From Sipunculus nudus (taxonomy: Eukaryota; Annelida; Sipuncula; Golfingiida; Sipunculidae), in NCBI GenBank assembly GCA_026874595.1, contig CM049307.1:61660370-61724369 (forward strand): DNA of 64,000 nt, written 5' to 3'. How positions within the stretch are numbered: the stretch's first letter is position 1; each line of letters opens with the position of its first letter. Both the position numbers and the translations under genes were made by a program. Under the pieces are notes generated by a model. The model worked only from the letters and a program-made list of their open reading frames with translations, searched no databases and was not told the origin of the DNA. Positions 11,401 to 23,019 of the stretch are shown here, piece after piece.

Positions 11401-13374
11401 TTCAAAAAATTAACAATAGGCATAGGCTTTTCTCACAGACAATATATTTATAACATTAATAAAAGAATTAAGCACCCAGTCAAATTAAGCTGAGTGTCAT
11501 GGCCGATGGGCCTCTTCTTATATTTCAGGTAAAAGTCGATTAATTAAAACTATTAAATGAGACTTTACGCCGACGTAATTAGATAGTAATCTCAAAGTGA
11601 AACAGACTATCTAAAGTGGAATGGATAAACCTATTAATATTTCTCGACATACGGTAAAACATTTTGATAGATTGCTGATAAACAGCCGAGGTCTCTTGCA
11701 GAGTAGACGTGAGTAAGGGTTAACACGTGTTGAACATCCGGGGACCGAGCAAACGTAATGGGTGGATTACGTCTCAACTCCTCTAGCAAAACATAACATT
11801 TTGTGCCGGCATTGAATCGCAGCACATTTGTTGAGCGAACTCACAAGAAAACACACGAGTGTGTCAGGCTTTATGCTCAGAGCCGAACGGAGCATATTCA
11901 GTCTTGTCTTTCTGAGATTTTTTTTTAACTGGCATAGATACACTTTTATATCTATACGCAGCATGCAGACAACCACCTTAAAAAGTTATAACACCTGCAC
12001 CTTTTTTACAACAGCAGCTTTAACCCTGTAAAAATTTAATTCTTTATAGAGCCAATCTTACATGGCTTTACTCAAAAAACGTCATTTAGTGATATATGGG
12101 AGTGCTGTTGTTTGCACATTAACTATTTACTTTTTCTTAGTTTCGAGTTAAGCACAGCTAATCAACCTGTATACGGTTATACATGAATGATGGAAAGCCT
12201 GTTATGGTCTCTATTAGTAACAATGGACTTATAAATGTATTGTGAAGTCCAAAGTTTTTCTCCAGCTACCGTCGTCTCGCACTTTCTGCCATGTTCTAAA
12301 ACCTGTTGAAGTTACCTGAAGCCGGAGTACCCTAATGTTTTTGGAAAATGTTATTTATTCGAACATTATCATAATAAAACATATATATGTATTCCCATAT
12401 ATTTTTGATATTGTAATTAACAATTTCATACATACAGATACACAAATGCTTGCGGTTAACTGAAATAAATTATATTCTTGAAAATAATTGTTCTTCTGAT
12501 TGAGTACAGACACTGTAAAAGCTATTAAATTTGAAGTAATCCCAAAAAGACACTTTTGTGAACCCAAACAGTGTACAAAAATATATCTCGTGATAACACG
12601 ATAATAATCAAAGTATGATTATCGCAGTTTTAAAATAAATAGATTATTAGCCCAGCAAGATATTGTATCTCGTCTTTGTTTAGGCCATATTAATGTAGTC
12701 GAGTAAAGAGCTCTTCCGAGCTCGTTGCCTTTTTGACCTGTAATGCATTTCCCTTAAAATACAATTTACTTATTGTCCCATGCTTCCGCGGGTCGGAGGC
12801 ATTGATTCGGGTTTGCCTGTCTGTCTCTCCGGCTGTCTGCCTGTCCGTCAGTCTGCCTGTTTGTCTCTCCGTCATGTTTTCGATTCCGTGTGATAACTTT
12901 CCTAAATATTATCCGATTTCATTTAAATTTTGCTCAGTGATTGCTCTAATGCATACCTTGGCTGGGATTGGTTTTGGAGTGTCTGTCTCTATAATCACCA
13001 GCTCCAAAACAAAACAAAAATTCAACTTTTCTTTCCAATTCACAACAAAACTTATGACACGTGGAGACATCTTCAGGAGACTATGAAAACTTGAACAGTC
13101 ACTATGACATGCAGAGACGTCTTTAGGGGAAATAAAAATTAAAGCATATTGACAAGACAAGCTGGGGACAACAACAGTCGGAAGCGGGGGACATCGATTC
13201 CATGAATTTGCTTGTTTATTTACTAACTCACCAGCCCTACCTACAGAGTTAATGTGTCATTAGTGCCATTTCGGCCCTCCGACATTAGATAGTCTACGAC
13301 CAGCGTACTGCCTGTCACAGTGCCTTTACATACTTCAACGAGGAAAACACTTCAAAACTCTTTGAGGATACAAA
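11401..13374. other. Intergenic
   Basis: No supported gene. A (CTGTCTGCCTGTCCGT)-like simple stretch lies at about 12815-12875. Confidence 0.45.
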
Positions 13375-13640
13375 TATTTTCATCATTTTGACAACGCCTC
13401 ATGGTCTATAGGTTTCTCTCTCATTTGATATAAACCAAACAAATCGTAAGATTTTTTTAGTATACTTTCTAACATCATCTACCATAAGGGAGATAAAATT
13501 CCGTTTTACTGTAGCATATCGCTAAATCTCTCTGTATGTTTGTTGAATTCCTGACCGCACTTCTTTTGTATTAATTCATCATTCGTTGCATCATGTTAAG
13601 AGTGGGGGCTGTTTACCACGATATTCATGCTTCCGTATGG
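13375..13640. repeat. Dispersed repeat (partner at 54770-55060)
   Basis: Shared with 54770-55060 in the same order: TTTTGACAACGCCTCAT, 'tttttttagtatactttctaacat', 'ttccgtttta', 'cattcgt' and 'gttgtttaccac'. The partner sits inside a field of Gypsy fragments, so this is probably LTR-element non-coding sequence. Confidence 0.65.
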
Positions 13641-14573
13641 CTTGTATCAAGACTCAAGTTAGGCTTATCACACCCATTATAAGTGCCTCTTATGTGACGC
13701 AAAAAAAAAAAACTGGCTGCACAACGCTGTAAAATACCTGCTGAAAATTATGAAGACCCTTATTTAAAGGTCTGATGAGTGTAACAAGCATAACACCTGG
13801 ACGAATTTCCCTCGTCTATTTGTAGAGTAGAAGCATATTCTACCTTGCTCAGTCTTTTGATGGTGCACCAGTGCTTTGAGTATGGTGACTGTATGTCAAT
13901 TTGCTTACAAGTTATTGCTTAAACATCAGTTTAGCAAGGTTGTCTTTGTGACCTTGCAAACTGCGACAAGGTCGTCCACGGTCGAATGTGATCTAGCCCT
14001 TCAAATAGTGCATCAATTGGATTACTGCGAAAACATAATTTTGTTGCAAGATATGCCCCTTTCACCTTGAAATTGTCTTATGAGTGTAACAAACATGAGT
14101 GTTCAACAAATGTTACCAAAATGTTCCTTTTATAACTCATCTGCCGTTGGGTTATCTTTTCTGAGAGTGTTTATATGAACCGTGGACTTTGCTCAGTTGC
14201 AAATGGGGTCAACCTCTTGTTATATCAGACCATACCAAAATGTATCAACAGTCTTAGAATATATGAATTCCATTACACCTCTTGTATTTATACACAATGT
14301 AAGGCTAAATATTCATCCACTCTATAATCATCACTGGCAGGTGCGTTAAATGAGATATGACCTTCTTTTATAACTACTGAAACCTGTCCATGTTTAGACC
14401 TTACATTTTCAAATTTCTGTAAGAATCGGTAAGCTTAAATCATAAACTAAATCCATATGTATGTGTATATGATATGAATATAGCAAAACGGAAAGATTGG
14501 TTACCAGTTCTATAAATTGGAGGTAATTTTTGTTGATGTTTTTTAAAATTTCTATACTGATGTCTAGTGTATA
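13641..14573. other. Intergenic, nothing recognised
   Basis: No supported gene or repeat. Confidence 0.45.
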
Positions 14574-14581
14574 ACAATAAC

Positions 14582-14626
<45 letters not shown>

Positions 14627-15358
14627 TTATCATTTATAAAGCGCAATAATACATATGTTTTAATGCGGTGTACAACACAAAAAGATCAAACAGTTCATAA
14701 TAAAAATGCTAATCAGCTAAATGAACTAATGCTGACAAAATGGTAAAATGAATGACTGAATATATGCTTCTTTAAAAAGGAATGTCTTAAGCTTCTTTTA
14801 CAAAATGTCATGACTCATTGGCCTTCCGATGTCGGCAGGCAATGTGTTCCATAGATTACAGAGAAAGAACGTATGATCCCCATATTGGCGTGATACTCAG
14901 GGTACAGCCAGTTTCAACTGATCTGAGGATGATCCGAGTCCTCTTCCAGGTTGATACCTAGTTATAATGTCTTGCATATAACGCGGGGCATTCGTTGTTA
15001 GCAGGGAATTTCGTACAGTGTTAAAAAAAATGTATTCTATGTTCTGTTTCACGGGCAACCAGTGGCGTTGGTACAGCACTGGGGTGATGTGATAGCTTTG
15101 TTTTGTGTGCCATGCATTTAGCAGACGAGCAGCATTGTTTTGAGCTATTTGAAGACGATGTAATGCCTTGTCAGTTACATTAATAAGAAGTCCATCGTGA
15201 AAGTATAAACGAGACGAAAATGTTGCATGGATGGCATTCTTGCACACACTTTCTGTCAGACGTGGTCTAATCTTTGCAATGCGTCGAAGGTGATAGTATA
15301 CACTGCGAGTCATCAAGCTGTATACTTTAATATAAAATAAAACTGGATATATTCTCAA
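14574..15358 (-). mobile_element. LINE 3' end (CR1/L2-like reverse transcriptase tail)
   Basis: A 153-residue reading frame at 14897-15358 matches the C-terminal part of non-LTR retrotransposon ORF2 by its wording: RLQIAQNNAARLL, ITPVLYQRHWLPV and INYI/FNTVRNSL-type blocks. Homology continues past the stop at 14897 (FFLCNLWNTLPADIG in the same direction), so that stop is a nonsense mutation. The element ends in a (TTA)n run at 14583-14626 on its 3' side, typical of CR1/L2-type LINEs. The 5' part is missing, as in 5'-truncated insertions. Confidence 0.8.
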
Positions 15359-15360
15359 AA

Positions 15361-15950
15361 TTAAATTATTACTTTAACAGATAAAGGAAAACTTTGTACA
15401 ACTCCAACGTACAACTACATACTGGTTGGTTTGATGATCTTCTGCTCTCAAATTTCATAAATGATAAGCTGAAATTTTTATGTGTGTATAATATAATAAA
15501 AAATATAATATCTACAGGGCAAAAATATCCCATTGTTAGAGTGAGTATTAATTAATTTTAGAATAAAAAAAATCACCTTTAAAACCAGTGTTCTATCTAC
15601 CCGAGTTTACAAGCATTTCGGAGTTGCAGTGAGGTCAGAATTTCTACAGATTCAAACCAATTCTTGCATCTGGATTGAGATGGACTACTCCACACTTTTT
15701 GTCGTTTAGCAATTGCTAAAATTGCCGTTGTGTTCATGCCTGGAAATTGCATTTTTGTTACAGAAACAAAAAAAAATCAATGATCATGAACATTCCATGT
15801 TTATGATATACATGTTTGGATGGCTAAATGATCTTGGATACCTTGCTCCGTTAGGTTAACCTGAAGGGCCAAACATGTTTTACAAATGGCCATCTTGATT
15901 TTTATTTTAATTTTAAACTCGAACGATATTTGTAAAAAAAAGACATATTA
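15361..15950. other. Intergenic, nothing recognised
   Basis: AT-rich, no supported feature. Confidence 0.45.
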
Positions 15951-15954
15951 TAAA

Positions 15955-16437
15955 AGATGGTATGGTAATCGATTATATCATCATTGGTCGTTTTCTTTCA
16001 TAATCGATAAATCGATCGCATTTTTGCATGATCTATCAAAAACGATTATGCATGCATATCCGAAGAAGTCAGATTATCCCAGTAAAATAGCCTAAGGCCC
16101 GTTGTCCATGATCGCGTTTCCGTGCACGGGAAATATCGCTCAAGTGTAAAACCATGTAAATCATATCCCCGATCGCGTTTCCGATCAATCGCTCGAAAAC
16201 AGTTAATTGAATACGAATTTTCCACTTTTTGCCCTAGGGACAAAAAGTTTTTGCATTCTTTGAATCGTAAAAATATAATCGCGAAAAAACAGGTGGACAG
16301 GGGTGGTGGAAAGGACAAATGGTATAATTCTTTACAGTGTATTTCACCGCAATATAGATGGTACATAAAATCGGTTAATCATCGGTCGTTTTCTATCTTT
16401 CAATCATCGAATACGATTTTATAATCGATTCCTACCA
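15955..16437. mobile_element. Candidate small TIR element (MITE)
   Basis: The left end (TGGTATGGTAATCGATTATA) and the right end in reverse complement (TGTGGTAGGAATCGATTATA) are similar, and ATCATTGGTCGTTTTCT recurs internally near 15980 and 16380. No target duplication is clear. The two opposing ORFs inside look like shadows. Confidence 0.4.
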
Positions 16438-16860
16438 CAAATAAGTAATCATAACATATATCTCTGCCATGATTTCATTATTAAAGAACAAAATTGAATC
16501 TTGTCATAATTGAACACTTAGATATATTTATTAAATATTAAGGTAATATTTCAAAACTGATCACTATCCAACAGTCAAGAAGCATTTGAAGTTGCCTTCA
16601 ATTGTGTATAAACCTGGTTTCTCAGTTCAAAGTACTCCCATGAAAAATGAATATATAATTCAATTACACACATATTCTATACGTTACCCATATAAACCGG
16701 TTGAGTAATTGTTATTTTGCTATATAAGAACCAGAAAGAACCATCATTACGTCACTCCGCAAAACGTAGGAGTCAAGGACATCGTAAAAAGAACATTGCA
16801 ACTATCAAATGGCACAGGACGTAAAATAAAAAAAAAACATTCAGTTCAAGAGACCTGACA
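16438..16860. other. Intergenic, nothing recognised
   Basis: AT-rich, no supported feature. Confidence 0.45.
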
Positions 16861-16863
16861 TTC

Positions 16864-17275
16864 ACGATCATGTTGTATGTTAACATAGCCACACAACACC
16901 TAAACTTGACGATCATGTTGAATGTTAACAGAGCCACACAACACCTAACATCCAGAACATGTTGTATGTTAACATAGACACACAACACCTAACATCCAGA
17001 ACATGTTGTATGTTAACATAGACACACAACACCTAACATTCACGATCATGTTGTATGTTAACAGAACCACACAACACCTAACATTCAAGATCATGTTGTA
17101 TGTTAACAGAACCACACAACACCTAACATTCAAGATCATGTCGTATGATAAGATATCCGAACAACACCTAACGTTCACGATCATGTTGTATGTTAACAGA
17201 GCCACAAAAAATCTGACCTAGACGAACATGTTGTATATTAACAGAACCACACATGCAGCACCTAATATCCCCGAT
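16864..17275. repeat. 45-bp minisatellite, about nine copies
   Basis: The unit runs ATCATGTTGTATGTTAACA, then 'gaaccacacaacacctaaca', then 'ttcaag' or similar. The central copies are nearly identical and the outer ones diverged. Because 45 is a multiple of three and the unit lacks stops in some frames, both strands show open frames encoding 15-residue repeats. Those frames are not taken as genes. Confidence 0.9.
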
Positions 17276-19500
17276 TATATTTTTACGGAGTCTCACATGC
17301 GATGCTTCAGCTAGCGGGAACATGTTTTACATTTTTGGGACCAAGTCAGGGTATCTCCTGATGGATAGGTGTTATGGCCAAGGTGATGCACGAAGTCCCA
17401 CGTGCTGTGTTTATATCGGCGCCTGTAATCCCGGTCCACTGTTTTAAACACTCCTGTACAGGAATAAGCAAAATGTTTGATTGGCAATATTTGGCAGTAA
17501 CAATTTATTTCAAAGAGAAGATACTATTTTTCGTGTTAATTCAACATGCTATATGGGTGAGAAGGCCCCTTTAACCGTGTGTGAAAGGTCGACAATCAAT
17601 GCTTATATATATCATCGCTTGTCCATTACATCCCCACACATATAAAGAGTAATACCAAACATATGCAAACACATCTTTAAATAAGTTTTACCCAGGCTTG
17701 TACTTATAAAAAAGACGCACATCATTGTACTGATCAAATATTTCTTTGTATCAATATAGATGAATATAACTTTGGGAATGCGAACATTCAGCGTTCACAG
17801 TACCATATTACTCAAATAGGTAAGACACCACTGATAAAATATAAACATGAAATCAAAATATAAAGTTGAATATATACTTTAAAAGTAATGTTCAATGAAA
17901 ACGTTTTGGTTGGTACTTAGTCAAATATTTGTGTTCTAAGGTATTTCTCCTTGGATTTACGAGTCAATATGATGAAAAACATATGCGGGAAAAAATATCA
18001 AATGACCTGCTTATCTTTATCTGCAACCACACAACTAAACTCAAACAGCACAACTTGAAAACCTAAGTATATAATATAAATCTGAAACCTGAAAGCTCAA
18101 CTGTGACCTGTTGTCTCTCAAATCCAAATATGCAGCCTATAACCCCATATACTACTCTCACATTACTGTTTAATATTTAACATAACTACTCAGATGACTA
18201 TTCAAAGCCTTCTCGTAACTGGTCAATACACAAAACACATCTATTAAAAAAAATGTTCATTCACATCTCACTTGGTTAAAAATGGCAGATATTAACTACC
18301 CAGAACACGCTTTTCACCTGTAGGAGTGACTACGCCATTATATACAGAAACATCCACAACTTCACCTAGAAGTATACAGCATGCAAACTACTTATCGCAA
18401 ATGACGGATGTCAACATGAAATAAGGCTGTTGCCTTGTCGGATTCTTTAGTCAGCTATACATATGTACAATCTAAACAGTATAGATATGCAAATTTTAAT
18501 GGGTGGTGAGCTCTCCACTCAGTCAAGATGTTGAATATTAATACATGTATGTTCAGAACAAAACTAGATGTGTGTTCAGAACAAAACTAGATGCAACCAG
18601 TAACGCCATCTTTCGCAAATTTGGTGACAACCTACCAGGTACCTACCTACTCTATTCAATAAACATGGCAATACCAAAATATATTAGATCTTCACTTACA
18701 CATAGGTCCATGTGCGAATAACACAGGCTTATCTTACTCCGGCGAGGTATTAAAACTCAAGTTCTTCATTGGGATACATATGTTACAGAATATATTTCTG
18801 GGACAAGCCAAGGCTTACCCGGCATATATGAAAAAAAATACACATGCTACATTCCCCTGATATCACCATTATCACTTATCTAAATGCCGAAGTGCCACCA
18901 TGGTTAAAGTACAGTTTAAGGCAAGAAACATTAATCGGTAGATATTTTTTTTAATCTTGCATTCCTGCATTAAAACACACTAAAGTCTCGTCTGAAGTTT
19001 AATTGAGGTCAATGGTTCTGGTAATAGATTGACTAATTGTAATTTACCGTGTTGATCCAGCTGCAGAATTCGCAGGATATTTGTTCAAACAGATACGCTC
19101 TTGTCAAGACTGATCGAGCTGTCCTATTGGACCCCTTGAAAAGACGGGCAAATCCCTCATCGGTTTGGTTGGAATTAATTTGTTTTCATGTGTGTTTTTT
19201 TCTGTATAATATTTTTTAAATTTATTTTTCATTTCAAAGATAGTTTACCAGGATAGCCTTTTCAGCACAATATCCTGATGTTCAATAGGGTCCTGGGCCC
19301 AGTTAACATTTCAATTGTTTACACATAAATGGCAAATTTATGTAAAAAAATGTTAAATGCTTAACATATAGCATGACGATAACTACATGAATAGTACGCG
19401 AATACCCTCATAGAAGTCTAAGATAATTGTTCATTCTAGGAGAGAGTATATCTTAACGTTTCTTCTCCACAACGGTTTACTTGCTTACAGTTGCATTTGA
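17276..19500. other. Intergenic, nothing recognised
   Basis: A long AT-rich stretch without supported gene, RNA or clear repeat. A tandem pair of TGTTCAGAACAAAACTAGAT lies near 18550-18590. Confidence 0.45.
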
Positions 19501-19501
19501 A

Positions 19502-19524
19502 CCCCCCCCCCCCCCCCCCCCCCC
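19502..19524. repeat. Poly-C tract
   Basis: 23 consecutive C. Confidence 0.9.
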
Positions 19525-19839
19525 ACCAAACAACCCCAGTTTTGGTTACACATGATTCTTCTGAAACAAGTTGGCTTTCTTTACTGTGCTTTAACAATAT
19601 TTGAAAATAAATTTAACCCGAAAAAGGTAAACCGTTTTAGAAAGAAACGCAAATCAGAATCACATTGTAGATTTTCAACCAAGGAGTGTAGATAGGGAAA
19701 ATATAGACCGAACACTCAAAATAATGTTCTCAAAATACCACACAGTGTATTTTAAACAATAATTCGCCCTCCGAAGTGCATTCATTCAACTCCATTCATT
19801 TGCTAAAGACAAAGTTTCATTGTACACGTTACTGTATCA

Positions 19840-21033
19840 CTACCATCTGTAAATTTTCAAAAGATTTTCAAAACTTCCTTTTGAAATTTCTTTGTTTAAG
19901 AACCTGACTGCATGAGTCCTCTCCGACTCAGAGAGACCCGATAGGACATTGACATTTGAATCAAAGTAATGTGGCAAATCACCACTTTCCAGATACATTT
20001 TCAGGCGTTTTAGGAGAAGAGAAAAGTAGTGCGGCAGGTCATCCTCTCTCCAATATTCGTTATCCACAAGATGCAGCCATGCCGTTTTCAAGACGTAAGA
20101 ACTCAACATACCAAACTCTGCATGGCGGTTCACTCGCACGGCTTTCAAAATCTTTAGACATTTCACCTTACAGTCGCCGTGGTCAGCATATCGCTGGACC
20201 TCGGTTCTCTCCTCTCTTGAGTATGAAACCCTCCAGAGATTTGAATAATCATTTGAGTAAAAAGACATTGGGTGTGGTTTAGCGACAAGTACCTTTTCAT
20301 CAAACTTGTACGCAGGGACGAAGTCGATGGACAGACGTTTTCTCTGGCCCTGATCAAAATAAGCGACTTCGAGCATGACCGATGGCCCTTGTTCCTTGCG
20401 TCTGACGTCATAATTAGTAAACCCCCGGAAAGCGTGATCCATCATGCTTTTAAAAGATCTACGGACCTCTTCAGGTGAAAGATAACCGTCCACCATGCAT
20501 CGTGCTCCTGGGTCTGTCCACTTTGTTGCTGTACTCATCGCCTCATTCACAACCCACCTCTCACGACGGCGCACGTTGTAGAAACCTGCCGCACCAGAAA
20601 GATATTTAGGCTGCTCTATCACATACTTATAATAATCACCCACTTCGGCATCAACCACCACCATGACATCAAATTCGTCAGGACTGATGACTTTAAGGCC
20701 CTCTGTTGTGCTGCCTGTGTCCCAAAATTGCACTGTTGACGCGTGCTGTCTCACAAAATCTCTCAAATGTCCCTTTATATCATCAGCTACTTGCCTTGGT
20801 TTTCTCATTTCCCATCCGGGGATGTCCACATGATCTTTGTAATAACCTTGCAGTCTACCAAGAAGGACCTCATCGGTACGCGCTGTACCCCAAATGAAGC
20901 CCGCTAGTTTTTTTATTATATAGATTAAAAAGGTTACCAGCTTGTATGCAAGAAAAACCGAGAGAAGCACTATCAGGATAGCAACAAACACAGCCAGCAG
21001 TTCGAAGAAGTTTCTGGAATAAAAATGAAACAT
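19840..21033 (-). CDS. MIEF/MID51-like membrane-anchored Mab-21 nucleotidyltransferase, copy 3 of the cluster (intact)
   Basis: Intact frame. The frame is open to 21099 without an ATG at its edge; 21033 is an in-frame ATG giving 397 residues. A TTTTTATTCCAG acceptor lies inside the frame at 21014-21015, so the true N-terminus may come from an upstream exon and the coding exon may start at 21013. Numbering from 21033: hydrophobic anchor about 11-40; catalytic GS at 107-108, E120-F-D122, third acid D237 in SIDFV. Also present are GFYNVRRR, DGYLSPEE, VLVAKPHP, LWRVSYS, CKVKCLKILKA, LSSYVLKTAW and YLESGDLPHYF. The layout matches MIEF1/2 receptors with a complete nucleotidyltransferase active site. 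It could equally be named a cGAS-like receptor; no cGAS-type zinc thumb is visible. Product and membrane are unknown. Confidence 0.85.
   Translation of the reverse strand: MFHFYSRNFFELLAVFVAILIVLLSVFLAYKLVTFLIYIIKKLAGFIWGTARTDEVLLGRLQGYYKDHVDIPGWEMRKPRQVADDIKGHLRDFVRQHASTVQFWDTGSTTEGLKVISPDEFDVMVVVDAEVGDYYKYVIEQPKYLSGAAGFYNVRRRERWVVNEAMSTATKWTDPGARCMVDGYLSPEEVRRSFKSMMDHAFRGFTNYDVRRKEQGPSVMLEVAYFDQGQRKRLSIDFVPAYKFDEKVLVAKPHPMSFYSNDYSNLWRVSYSREERTEVQRYADHGDCKVKCLKILKAVRVNRHAEFGMLSSYVLKTAWLHLVDNEYWREDDLPHYFSLLLKRLKMYLESGDLPHYFDSNVNVLSGLSESERTHAVRFLNKEISKGSFENLLKIYRW
21014..21015 (-). other. Probable splice acceptor of the 19.8-21 kb gene
   Basis: On the minus strand a pyrimidine-rich TTTCATTTTTATTCCAG ends here. 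The position relative to the anchor helix is close to that of the acceptors in the other copies, supporting a shared gene structure with an upstream exon. Confidence 0.5.
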
Positions 21034-21099
21034 GATCGTGAATACCTTATGACACATGTGCACGGGTGTATGGAATGTTATGGCTCGGTTTATCAACAA

Positions 21100-22685
21100 C
21101 TATGAATGTGTCCTCTGCCAAGTTATTGTGTCCCTTCAGGCATAGAGTAAACATCTGTTATGAGACTAAAAAACGCTAATAACCGCAGTGGCGGATCCAG
21201 AGGGATTTTTCATATATCTTTTTTATTCCCTAGCAACAAGATTATTAAGTTATCCATAGTTTATTATTTTCTTATTCATAAATTGAGCATAATAATGAAT
21301 AGCTCTGTGATTTGCTCCATTTATTTTGATAACACCCAAATATTACTGTACTAAGAGAGGCGGTCATTACACATAAGAGTTCGTCATTACAGCAGCCTAT
21401 TTTTCATAGGCTAAATATATAACGTAATAATAATATAATATTAAAATAATAATAATATAATAATATTAGATATATATATATATATATGATATTGCAGATC
21501 TAATATACAATGTAGGGACATACATATATAGATACAAAAAACATGCACAGTTTAAGAATTTATTTTTTTCTTAATACCATTAACCGCTAATCTGCAGTAT
21601 TAGCGCCCCCCTGTTCTAGATCCGCCTCTGAACCACTTTATTTATGAACTAGGTATGTTCTGCGTGGAAACCGATAGATTTCATACACGCAGCCATATTT
21701 ACCGTTTACATATAAAATGGCAGCTGGTTCTGGGAAGCTTTACGTATATGGTATCGAACCCGCTAATAACAAACGTTTACCCGTTTAGACCACTTTTATT
21801 CATGTAACCTTACTGTGGATAAATCATTGTAACATATTGAGTGTATACCGTCTTTTGATACAACCGTTTTTGTGAGAAAGTTCTTCATTTTGGCGTGGTC
21901 CAGCGTAAAAATTCGTCTGATTTTTTGTGCGATAGTTTTATTCTCACCCAGATATCGGGCAGAAAACGCCTGAGGCATTGTTAGTTTTAAATGGACCTAA
22001 ATAAGGAACCATAAGTAACAATGAAAATACAACGTGTAATAGTAAAATTACCGCTAGTTAAACAATTTTGCTAGTAAAACCTCTGAATCCAGGAGACGTA
22101 CAACCAAATCGTCAGCGTTTATCACGCCTTCTGGTGGCAGAACAAGGTACCTCTATATCGTGCACAGGCAAGTGTAAACAGATGTTAAATTAATGTGCTG
22201 GGCCTGGTAGTCAAACGCATTGACAATAAATTAATACTATGCTTGTGAGCCGAGTTACTGTCACTTTTCGTTTCGCACTCTATAACCACTGCTGAACATC
22301 GGAGTAACCAAGGGCAGATTTGAAGCATCCACAAAAAATGCTCTTCACTTCACTTAATTATAATCTCTATTGGTAACATATTTTCCCCGCGTACGAAGAC
22401 CACACTCGAAAATACGAATTTAACCAGTTTCGGTTACAAGAAAACCGCTTCTGTGTAAATATGGATTCATTTTGTGTTTATCAGAGGACGGTATCGGTTT
22501 TAATGGACAAATTATGCTAACATGGTAAATTATTTTATGTAATTAAATGAATTTATGAAGAAAGTATTACCACAGGCTAGAGATCCATACCTGGGCTCTT
22601 TAAGACCTAGTGAGAGCATTATTAATTGTGACTTGCCAATTTATATTGCAAATATGATGAAAACGGACTGTCTCTCTGTGTCCTG
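21100..22685. other. Intergenic or 5' intron
   Basis: No supported gene. A TAATAATATAAT-rich stretch lies at 21425-21490. The phrase 'gtggcggatccagaggg' near 21189 and 'tagatccgcctctgaaccac' near 21617 are roughly inverted, so 21185-21640 may be a small inserted element. Confidence 0.4.
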
Positions 22686-22688
22686 TAA

Positions 22689-23016
22689 GGCCAAAATAAA
22701 AAAAAGGTATGGTTCTCAGGCACTTTTTTTTCAGAAATCAATGCGGGCGTGGGCCTTTTTTAAATTTTTTGTATTTTCGATAAAAATGTCAAATGATAAG
22801 GGAAAAGCATGAAAATAACAGTTTTATTTTGATAAACAAGTAAAAGCACTACAAAATAAAAGAAATTGTATGGTCTTATCTTCTTGAAAGAAATGTTGGA
22901 GCGGCAGCAGCTCAAAATTGAAAAGTTTCTATTGAAAATCAAAATAAAAATTTTTGATCCGGGGGTTTAAAATTAATGCGGGCGGTGCCTGAGAAACATA
23001 CCTTTTTTTTTTGGCC
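22689..23016. mobile_element. Harbinger-like MITE, complete (328 bp)
   Basis: The ends are inverted repeats beginning GGCCAAAA and continuing 'aaaggtatggttctcaggcac' on the left, mirrored by 'gtgcctgagaaacatacctttt' on the right. TAA flanks both sides (22686-22688 and 23017-23019). A 3-bp TAA/TTA duplication and GGCC-type termini are characteristic of PIF/Harbinger MITEs. A second full copy is at 57184-57507 and a half copy at 24631. Confidence 0.75.
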
Positions 23017-23019
23017 TAA

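Noticed and set aside
14409-14646. Poly-Tyr / poly-Leu ORFs on the minus strand
   Set aside because: They are readings of the (TTA)n tail of the LINE.
15886-16424. ORFs of about 70-106 residues on both strands
   Set aside because: They lie in a probable small TIR element and resemble no protein.
16969-17221. Two opposing repeat-peptide ORFs
   Set aside because: Both are products of the 45-bp minisatellite; no codon bias or start context.
16864-17275. Possible CRISPR-like array
   Set aside because: There are no unique spacers between constant repeats; the whole 45-bp unit is repeated and the DNA is eukaryotic.
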